64,000 nt of DNA, from positions 26,386,998 to 26,450,997 of the forward strand of contig NC_088791.1 of assembly GCF_011386835.1 (NCBI RefSeq). Reading direction: 5' to 3'. Within the stretch, counting starts at the first letter, position 1. Each line of letters opens with the position of its first letter. Below, piece by piece: positions 39,601 to 51,600 of this stretch. The notes below the pieces were generated by a model. The model saw only the letters and a program-made list of their open reading frames with translations. It ran no database searches and was not told the origin of the DNA. Origin of the DNA: Chrysemys picta bellii (lineage: Eukaryota; Chordata; Testudines; Emydidae). A program made the position numbers and the translations under genes.

Positions 39601-42600
39601 CTATCCAGGACACAGAAGTCCTAGGAGTTGGAGGCATAGTACTAGGGTGGGCCTCTTGTGGCTCTGGATCAAGGAAATAAATTCCTGGATGGAAACAGGG
39701 AACTTTTCTTGGCACTGATGATGAAGCCATGCTCCTGAAGGAGATTCAATGTCCAAGATGTGTCCCTGTGCGCTGCTGACTGTGATGGAGCTCTGATCAC
39801 GATGTCATCCAGATATGGTTACTGGTCAGTTCCCTGCAATCTGAGTCTGGCTATTATCACCACCGCCATCTTTGTAACAACTCTGGGGTCGAGGACAGAC
39901 TAAATGGGAATGTTTGGTACTGCTAATATTTCCTGATGTAGGCAAACCTCAGATGTTTGCAGTGGCACTGTCTGAGGAGGATATGGAAATGTGTCCACTA
40001 GAACTACTGAAATCAAGAACTCCCCCTGCGGGTCAGGAATGAAACTGTAGAGGCCACGGTCTACATCCAAACCTTCATTTTCTTCATTCACTTGTCGATC
40101 TTTTGAGGTTAAGAATGGCTCCAATACACGTACTTCTGTACAATGAAGATGATGGAGCAGAACCCAGATAACCTTTCTTCTTCTTTCATCTCTCTTTTAC
40201 TCCCATATCCAGTTGATGAAATATTTTGTTCTGGATCAGATTGTGTTTTCTGGGGTCATGGGAGCTGGATGACTGGAGGAAAAATGGAATGGGTGGAGCC
40301 CACAGCGCGAGGGAGTATCCCTGGCTTACTATTTTCCTGATGCACTTGTCTGTAGTTGATGCAACCCATTTCTTTAGGAAATGGAAAATCCTGCACCCTA
40401 ACTTCAACTCTGGATGGAGGCGTATGTGATCTTTGTCATAAAGTGCATTTTGGGAGGAGGGTAGAGCTCCATTTGGATTTCCACCCACCCCCCTAGACTT
40501 CGAATCCACTGTTTTCCACTGGGGAATCTATTGTCCCTTTGCTGCTACCTCTGTGAGGATGAGGAGTGAAAGAAGCACCTCTGACTGTAAAGGCTGGGCT
40601 ATATCACCTCCTGAGGGCACTTAGTGGTGAAAGGAGAGACAGTTTGGATTTGCTGCACTGTCAGCCATCATCATAACCAACTTTTTTCCAAAAAGGAGGG
40701 ATCATGTAAACTTGGTTGAGCATAGAAACTGCTTACAGTGAGTATCCACCTTCCAGGATTGGAGCCATAGTGGGTGCCTGGCTACTGAGCTGGAAGCCAC
40801 GGCTCGGGGTGAGGACCTCATTGCATCCATTGAGATGTCAGCTACAAACATTGTTGCTAGGGAGAATTTCTTTAAAGTGGAGCCAAAGTCAGGGTGATCT
40901 CTGTCTTTAAGGGCTTTGAGATCTTCCAGCCAGGAAGGAGATGCTCTTTCAAAGCAGGTAGCTGCCAGGGATGCTCAGAGGTTGACAGAAGAGGCTTCAA
41001 AGCCCTTTTTGAGAGTGGCCTTCATCTTTCTATCCATGGGTTCCTTAGGATCGATCTCCCCCTCTTAAGGAATAAACATATTCCTGGGGAGGGTCGCTAC
41101 AGCATGTCACCCTTTGATATCTCAGCAATAGAGCCCTTTGATACTTGAATGTTATAGAGCCCGAGGTCGCTCTTGTTAACATGCTTGCCCTTATCAGGCT
41201 TGTTCCATTAATCCCTCATCGCTTCCTTGAAGGAGGAGTGAAAGGCTATTGCAGCCTCAGGGGAGGATTTTGAGAGGAGAAATTTACTCTGAGGTTTACT
41301 CTCAAGAGCATGCTCAGGTTTCACAGCCAGATAGCTCAGCTTCCTCAGGAGGAGAAAAAGGAGTCAGAGGATTCTTATCTTTTGTTTTTTTGTGTGCCTT
41401 TTTTTTCTCCTTTTTAGCTTGTTAGTGTGCTTTGGGAGTGTAGGAGCTCTGCTGTGCCTTGGTGATGCCTTTTGTGACTTGCCTTCCTTACGACCTAGAG
41501 CCCTCTTTAGAGGACTGTCTCACTTCCTGGGGAGGGGGAGGGAGATTTGTGGCCCTGCAACCTCCCCTCTTTGTTCTTATCCCATGAGTCAAGTGGTCAG
41601 GCCCTCCTTGCTTTTGGAGCCTCTCCCTGGTCTGCACTGGGTTTTCCAGTCCATTTTTCCCATTTGGAGTCGCAGCTGCCTCTGTGGGTAGGGGAGCCCA
41701 CCTGCCTCTCCAACTCAGGATCTAACAGAGTTAGGGACAAAAGGCTGGGTGCAGGCTGGGCACACCTCACCATCTGCTGGGTCTGGCAAAGCTGCCTCAG
41801 ATAGAGCACCACTTGGCTTTGACCTGGTGCTTTCTTGGCTGCTCTGCTAGGCCTGTAAGGGGCAGAGGAGCTAGCAGGAAGATGCTGCAGGGCAGGCTCA
41901 GGGAGGGTTAAACCCCCGAAAGGTTGACAGACCCAGGAAGGAGGAGGAGGAATGTCAAGGAGGGAGAGTGCTGCTCCCCACTGCCCCAAAAATAGGCAGA
42001 AAAGTTAAAATAGGAGGCGGAAGAGCGGAAGCAAAAGAACCATCACCGTCTGCTGCTGCAGAGGCACAGAGTCTGTCACCACGCAGGAACAGAGGGAGTT
42101 TGGCCAGGCCATGCAGCAACAAAACTCTGCCTCTGTGAGCTGCAGAGAGAGGAGAGCAGCCCAGATGTCCCAAATTGTGGGAGACAGATGGCTGCAGAAA
42201 CCAAAAAGCAAGCAATTGAATTTTTAATCACACATTGTCAAGTTTTGCTAAAGGATGCTTGTACTGGTGATAGGGCGTACAATACAATCAGATTGACACA
42301 TCCTTGAATCCATAGAACACAGATCTGGAAAGGACCTCCTTGGTCATCGAATCCAGTCTCCTATTGCAGGCAAACCCATCATATAATCCCATTTATAAAT
42401 TTATTAAGATCTATTTTAGGTTGCTTGCCCCCACTACTCCTATTGGAACGCTGTTCCAGAACCTCATTCCTCTGGTGGTTCTTCTAATTTTCAGCCTAAA
42501 TTTATTCATGGCCATTTTATAACCATTTGTTCTTGTGCCAAAATTGTACTTTAGTTTAAATAGCTCTTCTCCACCTACAGACCCTAATACCTCCCTGATG

Positions 42601-45600
42601 TATTTATAAAGAGGAGTCATATCCATGCTCAGCCTTTGATTTGCAAGCTTAAACAATCCAAGCTCTTTTAGACTCCACTGATAAGATAGGCTCTCCATTC
42701 CCCTGATCATCCTGGTAACCTTTCTCTACACCAGTTTTAATTTGAACCCATATTCTCTTTTAGGTCTTTCTGTTCAACTGCTATACTACTCAGCTCTGAC
42801 TATTTGCTGGAGCTTTGTGGGAATACTGGCATATTAACAACAACATTGTCACCACTATATAAGCTTTTATATAGATCCCAAAGAGCTTTACAAAGGAGGT
42901 AAATATTGTTACACAATCCTTTTAAAATGGGAATAGATCAAAGCACATTAACGTACTGTTAATGTGTGTCAGCAGGATCCACCATCTTGGCTACACTTGG
43001 GGATTCACAGCGCTGCCACGGCAGCGCTGCCATGGCAGCGCTGTGAAGCATGAGTGTAGTCGCGCCGCCAGCGCTGCGAGAGCTCTCTTGCAGCGCTGCA
43101 AGTACTCCACCTCTCCGAGGGGAATAGCTTGCAGCGCTGCGAGTGAGCGTGCAGCGCTGCAGGCGCTGATTACACTGGCGCTTTACAGCGCTGCACTCGC
43201 TGCGCTTGGGGGGGGAGGCGTTTTCATACCCCTGAGCGCAGCAAGTTGCAGCGCTGTACAGCGCCAGTGTAGCCAAGGCCTTAGTCCGCGGCAGGCTAGT
43301 TTAAGGTAGAGTCACACCCCAGCTTGCTGTGAACTAGTTGTTCATATAGACAAGCCGTAAGTGGATTGCCCTGACTTTGCGTGGATCTGGGGAGCAGAAC
43401 CACTGGTCATTTGGATGGGATTTGGCAAACCCAGCCTCTGCATGGGGTTCCTCACAGAGTTTTCCCCTCCTCCAGGGTTTCCTTCCTTAGGTATTTCTTC
43501 AAGAAGTATCAATCCAGTTTTAAGACAGTTAATATTCTTAGTATGATTTTGATTATCTGAAGTTGCTTAACTGGAAAGGAATAGAAGTTGTCCAAAGAAA
43601 TATTTTTAAAGATTTAATTGATTACACCTAAATTAATATTTACACTTTATTTTTGAGAAGCACTAAACTAATGGTGTGACAGTATAGCTGTGGATTTGCA
43701 CTCTAACTGAAAATGGCTTGCATGTCAGCTAAAAACTAGAGTGCTTGTGTGAACAAAGACATATCTTAAGGTTATAAAGGAAGTGCAAGGTTTGGAAAGT
43801 AAGCTCTATTCTGTCTTACATATTTGATTTTTTACTCTATCTATCTATCGAACTTCATAAAAATAAAATGTAAGAATATACATTAAACACATAATTAAAT
43901 ATAAAATAATGCTAAATAATCCACATCATACAAAATTTGCAAAAATAAACACGTGGGTTGAGATTTATTAAATTAGCAATGGGATTTACAAAACTAGTAG
44001 GGGATTTAGAGACAACTCCCATTAATTTTTCCAAGCCAAATATGGAAGTTGGGTGCCCAAACCCTATAATTGGCTTGGAAAAAATCTCAATTGTGGAGTT
44101 TTATTCTCATCTTTCAGCTTTATTAAAATGACAGCAGAAGCTAAAGTAGAAATTGGAAAAATAATATGTTAAATGTTCAAAAAAAGGAAATGTGCTGAAC
44201 ACAGTGAATATAACTCAGGCCAGAAAATAGTATCAAAGGTGAAAAATAACCTCTTGTCTAAAATTATTAAAATAATCATTTGCAGGAAACAAAGAAAGGA
44301 AAATATACTTGCTATTATTAAGAGTATTGATATTGTATTAAATGCTTGAATTTAAATAATATCTAACCCCTTTAAAAATGAGAGTGGTTCCAGATTTGAT
44401 TGTGTCACTGTTCAGGTTTCCCCTCTCGGCACCGTAGACTTCAGGCCAAAGATCAGGATGCAAGTTACCGTTGAAGTCATCTTTCAGAACAGAAGGCAGA
44501 GGAGCAACAGGGACACAATATGGACCTCCAAAGCCTCTGTCACACCTGACAACATATTGGTAGAAAAAGGGATTATCTATCTGGGGTAATAAAAATACAA
44601 CTTTACTATGAAAACAGCACATGATGTCAGGTTTGTCTACTTACACACAGTGACCCGAGTCACAGATTCCATGGCCGGAGCACATCCAGGGACATCCCGT
44701 ACCCAAGACTACATTATCAATAGCCCAAGAATCTGCTCCAGGAGTGTAATCATATTGAATCCATCTGAAACGTGTTCTGGGAGAGCTAGCAAAACAGAAC
44801 AAACAGAACTCAGTTTGAAAAACAGCATTCTAGTCTGCATTTGGGAAAGGCAGCAGAGATATCTTAAATGTATTCCAGCTGAAACGGAACCCTATCCTGA
44901 AGTCCTTCTCAGGCAAAATTCTAACTGACTCTAACAGGAGTATAGCCTAAGTGAAAACTGATTAAGGATTTTAGGATTATTGTGTCTATTTCTCTAACTC
45001 TCTGAGTCTCCATTTTTCAATACTGTACACATAGTACTTTGCAATGGGGCATGTATGATGCTGAATTCATTGCTTAGATTTATGGTTCAGATATGTGCAC
45101 TGTTTAACACAATGTAGTTGAGCAAGAGACATTAAATATATTAGTATTCAATAGCCTGTTGCACACACAAATAACTTTTCAATGCAGCTAGCAGTTTATC
45201 TGTATGAATCAGTTTGTTATAAACTATGATATGTCAGGCTAAAATTCACAAGACAGAAGAGTCCTATCCTGTGCTCATTAACACGGAAGCAGGATTGGGT
45301 CCTGTGTATTATCAGGGCTTTTAAAAAATCATAATTTCATTAGAATAAGAAGGCAGATGAAAGATCTTGTCTAGTATCATGTAAGGAAGAAGGAATGAAA
45401 ATATATATTTCTATAACTGTTGCTCATCCTGCAGTACATTATGGTTAGCTGGAGGAAAAAAGTTGAAAAATCTAAACAAAGATGCTATTGGTTAGATGAT
45501 CTTGGATTTGTTCAGGCAGGTAACATGCAGTGGACTGGAATGCATTGCATACCATACCATCTATACCACTGAATGCAAAAATCCCATTAACTTCAATAGG

Positions 45601-48600
45601 ATCAGGATGGGGCCCAATGTATGAAGAAGACTATTTGGGAACAGAGGCATGGCATAGTGGACTGCGCAGTGGGATTTGGAGCCATGAGTTGAGTTCTAGC
45701 CTCCATTCTGATGTTGACTTCCTGTGTGACCTTGGATATGTCACACTCACTACTATGTACCTGTTTGTTTGTTTTTCTGTAAAAGGGAGTAACAGCATTT
45801 ACCGTAAGGGTGCAAGGCTTAATTAGTTAATACTTGTAGAGGGTTTTGGTGAGGTAAAGCACTAAGCTGTGTAATGCTAAGTATTATTATCATTAGTTTC
45901 AGAGTAGCAGCCGTGTTAGTCTGTATCCGCAAAAAGAACAGGAGTACTTGTGGCACCTTAGAGACTAACACATTTATTAGAGCATAAGCTTTCGTGGACT
46001 ACAGCCCACTTTTTCGGATGCTTATGCTCTAATAAATTTGTTAGTCTCTAAGGTGCCACAAGTACTCCTGTTCTTATTATCATTAGTGTGATAATACTTA
46101 GCATTTGGTCCTGCCATGTGGGCAGGGGACTGGACTCGATGACCTCTCGAGGTCCCTTCCAGTCCTAGAATCTATGAATCTATGAATTACACAGTTTAAT
46201 GCTATTCCTAGACTTGGAGAATGGGTTCATTAAGAAAGCAGAACTCAGCACATCTGCCATGTTTGGTTACCACTGTATCTTATTCATTTTAAGGAGCAGG
46301 GTTTTAATTCTTCCTAAAAATGGAATTTTATTCCCTATCAGAGATGCTGAGATTCGCAGGTTCAGCAGCAGCAGATTCTGTTTTTCTATAATGTCATGAT
46401 TAATTCTGCCTTAGTGGGTGTTATGTGGTTATGCTATGTAAGATATAACTTTTATCATTCCTATACTGATGTGATGATGGCTTAATTAAATCTGACAAAG
46501 GAAGCACATGTGGGGTCCTATCATTGTAAAAGTGTAAGTGCATAAATCTTGGTCTGAAATGGCATCGTATCTATCTGTGCACATGGCAAAATGCCTTTAT
46601 TTTAAGGTGTTTTTCTTCTGAAATGTGTGAGTGCATTAATTTCTGACACTTCATTTGGTGTATCTTTAAAACCCTATAGTAGATTTACAGCCCTTGTTAT
46701 GGTCAGGTCATAGGCAAGACTCAGGAATTGACTCAGCTAAATTTGATACTTTCACAGCTCATATTACATCTGTTGAAATATTTTAAAGTGCAGTTTATAG
46801 GGATGATGTATTTATTTTCTGGCACATTTCATATTTAATTATTAAGAAGTATTCAGAAAATTCCCAAGCTGAGGCATATTTGTTCAGATTAGTTCAGAAA
46901 AGCCTATATTTTGATATATAGCCAACACAACAATTCTCACATGGTTGCAAGTGGAAGGTAGACAGTAATTCGCTTCCAGTTCTGGAATCTTTCTGATCTG
47001 TAAATTGAACTCTCAGTGTAATGCTGACAACCGATGCTTGGAGGAACACACTCTTCAGTCACCAGGTGCCAGTCTCTCCCATTATTTAAGGAATACTGCA
47101 AGTGAATGCCATGGGAATCGCTGAATGGCTTACTGCAACCCATGCTCAGCTCAAACTGCAGGAAAGTGGAGGCTGACACATGGAAATCCCAAGTCTCAGC
47201 ATAACGAGGTTTTCCTAAGAAAAGAGAACAAAAATACTTTCTTATTATGTAATATTTTAATATTATGTAATGTTTGCTTTTTCCTTGGGCTCAGCATTTT
47301 CAACTTTATAGCCTGAAAGCATTTCTCCTTTCCCCAACAGACTATTATACAGATATCCCCCATTTTTTAAATGGATCCTATAAAGACCTAAGCCCCCTGT
47401 AGCCTAAAAAATAGGCCCATTCAGACCTTCCTTTGGTGACACATACCAGTATCTTCACTGAACATCAGAGCTGTATCCATAGAGAGACAGTCAATATCTA
47501 CTTGACCCCCTTGGATCCTGTACCAACTTGCTTGTAAATCTGCAGATCCATCAAATTTATCTTGAAAACCAGTCTGAGAGCTGTCATTCATTCCTATAAG
47601 GACATCATCCAAGGCCCACTGTGCTGAAAGTTTCCCTACAAACAGAAAGACAGGAAGGTTAGTGGAACCCCAGTAAGATATTTAATCATGTCTGTACTAT
47701 TCATGCAGACTAGCTTAATTGTTTCACAATTCCAATACCACCTTTTTGTGAGGATAGAGTTCAATCAATTAAAATCTTCTTGCTAACCATATCTGACAAG
47801 TTACTCAAGACATAATCCACCACCTATCGGTGGCTCTATTTCTGGGAAACACAGATATTTCCTCCTCTTTATTTTTCAAGCTGGAATACTAGTGCCATCA
47901 TAATCTTTTCCTATTTTTAAATGAAGTACTCCCTGAGCCTCTGTTATGCAGATTGGGCTTCTCAACCTGCTCTTTCTATTGCTAAATGGGAAGGGGGTCC
48001 TGACTAGATAAGATGGGGGTTCTGGTCTGGAAAAGGGAGTTGTGGTGAGGAAAAGGTTGAAAACCTCTCGTACAGATGATATTCATGGAGTTGTTCCTCG
48101 CCTTCTCCCTACCTCATCTCTGTTCTCATCTTCTTGCCTGAGCCAGCCCAACAATCCCATCAATCCATTTCCCTCTACACTCTCATACTGGATGTCCTCC
48201 TACTGTACCCCCCTTTAATGCTATCAACTGAGAAGCAGGAGGAGAGGAAGAGAAAATTGACAACTAACTTCAGCTTATAAATTGTAGGCAAAACATACAT
48301 CAAGATGATAAAGAGCATATCTAAGTAACCGTATAAACTTACTTGGGCTGCCTTCCTTTTCTCATTCCCCCATGTCTGTTATCAATCATAAAGTTTGATT
48401 TAAACTTAGAATGTGAACAGTTTGGCGTGTGAACTGTGTAGTTATTTGCTCTGTAATGCACGATGCACATTTACGGTGCTATATAAACAATAACAAGAAT
48501 AATAATATGACTGAGAAAAGCCTTGTTTAGCAGTAAGCTATGAATAGGCTAAGAGCCAAAACTATCCTGTGGTAGCTGTATAGGCATAATACATTTTTAG

Positions 48601-51600
48601 TTTGTTTTTCCTAAAATAAAATGTCCATAGCTCTTAACCTTATTTCCAAGCGCTGGAAGGCTGGATGTTTGTTTTATTGGAAGCTGCTTATTAAATTTTT
48701 AGTAAAGCATTGGTTACCATGTTGGGGTTGCCACCATCGGAAAGCAGTTGCAGATGTTTTAGCTTCACGGGGTAGATCTATTGAAACAATCTGTGGTTCT
48801 AAGTAAGACATGTAATCCAGCTCTCGCAGCAAATGCCAGGTTATTCCATTGTTATTTGTGTATTGAACTACAAGCCCTGTATTAAAAATGAACAAAATCC
48901 ATTTATTTAAACCACACAGAAAAAATAAGGCCAATCCTTCAGTCTCTTTTCTGTCAAATCCCCATATCAGTTTAATGTACGCTACATGACATGGGCAAAT
49001 GGTTTGTTTTTTTCATGTAGCACATACTTTTTTGTGAAGAGAGCCCTTTGTTGGCAGGATGTTATTACTGTTGTCAGGATTACTGGTTGTCATATGTTGC
49101 TTGGATTAGCAGTAAACTGACAGGGCCAGATTCTCCCTTTGGTTATACAGGTGCAGCATTGAAGCTAGAGAGACTGCACCACTGAAACTGTGGGAAGAAT
49201 TTGACTCACATCTTTTAATACATTTAATATATATTTCATATAATTAATCCTTGTGGCTTGTTTCGGTCACTAAGAGGCTGTTTTTTTGCAGGCTGTAAAC
49301 CCAGTCCTTTCTGAAGATGGCGCCTGACTGTGATTTCACCCTTACTATATATACTACATCCTTAAAAGTTACATTATCTCCATTATCTTAGATTTAGTAC
49401 AGTAGATATTAGAACACAGTACAGCCATGGGGGACAGAAGTCATTTATTGGCACTACCCATCATATAGGAGAATGAAAGAAACACCACTAAGATACTCTG
49501 GGTTTGAGTCTCCTCTCACAGCAGTTTTACACTGCTGTAACTCCATCAAGGTCAACAGATTTACTCTTGACTTACACCATTGTAAGTGCGAGGAGTATCA
49601 AGCCCCGTGAATGTAATGTAAGAAAAGAGACTCTGGCCCTGATTCTGATCTTATTTATACTAGTATAAATCAGAAAGTCCACTGACGACAATGGTATCAA
49701 ACTGCAGTGAGAGGAGAAAGAGGCTCTCCTGTGTAGAAGGTAATGAACTTCCTTGACTTGCTTCTCATTTCACTTACCCTCAATTTAAACTGGAGAAATT
49801 CCATTTAATCCAATGGATTTACTCTTGATTTAGACCAGTGTATATAAAGGGAGAGTCAGGCCCTCCCTCCATATTCCTATTTTATTCTAATTTTCTCATC
49901 CTTTTTTAACTTCTTAGCTGAATAAATTATACAGTGTAAATGAGAACTGACTCAAGCCCCAACGTTAACAAACACTTTTAACTTGACTTTCAACTGGGGT
50001 CACACTTTTTTTAGAATACTTGTATGATAATAATGTAACTTTCTTATCATTAGATCACAGAGTGATTCACAATCTCTAATGCATTTATTTTAAGGCTGTG
50101 ATTCTCTCACTGGAGGCCGCAGAAGTCACGGATTCCGTGACTTTCCGTGACCTTCGTAACTTCCGCAGCAGCTGGTGTGGCTGACTCCAGGGCCAGCTGC
50201 TTTGGTGCCCCACGGCTAGCCACATTGGCTGCTGCTGGAGCAACCCTGGGTGAGCTGCTCGGGTGGTCCCGGTGCCTACTGCACCGGCCGCTGCTTGGGA
50301 GGCCCCAGGCAGCTGGTCCTGCGGACTGCTCGAGCTGCAGTCCTGGGGGCAGCCCCGGGGAGCGCCTGAGCAAGGGTCTTGGGGCCACCCGAGAGCCAGC
50401 CACACCAGCCATTGCTGGACTGGCCCTGGGGCCAACTGCTCGGGCAGTCCCCGGGGGCCAGCTGCACTGGCTGCTGCTCGGGTGGCCCCGGGGAGAACCT
50501 GAGCAGCAGCCCTGGGGGCTGCCCCAGGGTCAGCCGCACCGGCCACTGGTCAGGCAGCCCCGTGCAGCTGGCTCTCGGGATCGCCCGAGTAGTGGCCGGT
50601 GTGGCTGGGTCCAGGGAGTGCCCAAGCAGCAGTCTTGGGGGCACCCTGGGGACCGCCCAAGCAGCAGTGGTCCCGGAGCAGCAGGGCCCCAGAAGTAGAG
50701 ATTTAGTTAGGGGTATTTTTGGTAAAAGTCATGGACAGGTCACATGCCATGAATTTTTATTTTTTGCCCGTGACCTGTCCATGACTTTTACCAAAAATAC
50801 CCATGACTAAACCTTAGCCTCAATTTATCTTCATAATATCCCTGTGAGGTAGCTTTATTAGCCCCATTTTAATGATAGGGAATTGAGGCACAGAGAGGTT
50901 AAGTGACTTGCCCAATGTCACAGTGGAAATCTATGGAACTGGGACTTGAACGTGAGTCTCCCACAGCTTAACCCAGGGCCCTGACCACTGGATCATCCTT
51001 CTTCATCTCTTTCATTACTGGTTTTCTGCCTAAATGAAAATTGTATATTTCTGATTTTAAAACCAACTATGAAAATTAAGACATCACCTTGACTATGCCA
51101 GAATCTTTATTTTCATTGCTTTAAGAACTTTGTGCAAGGATTTAGAGAGATTTACATTTAAACTGCCAGTATTATACTAAGCCTGAGAACTGTCTGTGGG
51201 ATGCAAATCACATGGGGAGTAAGATCTTTTGTACATTAAGTTTTTCGAATGGTGCAGAAATGATGTTATTTGTTTCTGTACCTATCCTGTCCAGCAGTGT
51301 CCCCATGGTGCTGATAGCATCCCTATATGAACTGAGGTTAGCCCTTGTACTGAGTATAGAACCACGCAGAGGTAATTTGCTACAATGCATATTATTTGAG
51401 CTCATACACAGTTATACTTGGAATCAGTACATAGTCATATGCATAAGCCTAGACATATTTTCAAACTGCTGTAGAACGAACTGACAAATCATGTGGCAGT
51501 CCTGTTGTTACACTCTGGGAGGAAAATTAGAAAGCATTCAGGAAATACACAAACAATTAATTTTGATTCACTTTCAATGTTATTTTTTAAACAGCATGTA

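Larger units (their letters stand above)
37415..42215 (-). mobile_element. DIRS-type tyrosine-recombinase retrotransposon, decayed
   Basis: Minus-strand order is gag-like (Pro-rich, about 42000-41000), reverse transcriptase remnants (about 40500-39900), RNase H (39544-38684) and tyrosine recombinase (38658-37750). The family relation rests on RNase H text such as [15 protein letters not shown] and [13 protein letters not shown], and on the recombinase pieces. Ends carry inverted, not direct, terminal repeats (37451-37504 and 42126-42179), which is the DIRS hallmark. No target duplication is expected for this class and none was seen. Many frameshifts: a fossil. Exact ends uncertain by some tens of bases. 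Confidence 0.85.

Noticed and set aside
42959..43309. Open frames of 105 and 115 codons on opposite strands
   Set aside because: They are products of the AGCGCTGC palindromes in a MITE.
48674..48717. Extension of exon 5 beyond its donor
   Set aside because: The open frame continues but departs from reelin right after GTAACC; exon 6 continues the protein in phase.
50085..50810. Open frames up to 183 codons on both strands
   Set aside because: They are created by GC-rich degenerate tandem repeats in a mobile element; overlapping frames on both strands are equally open.
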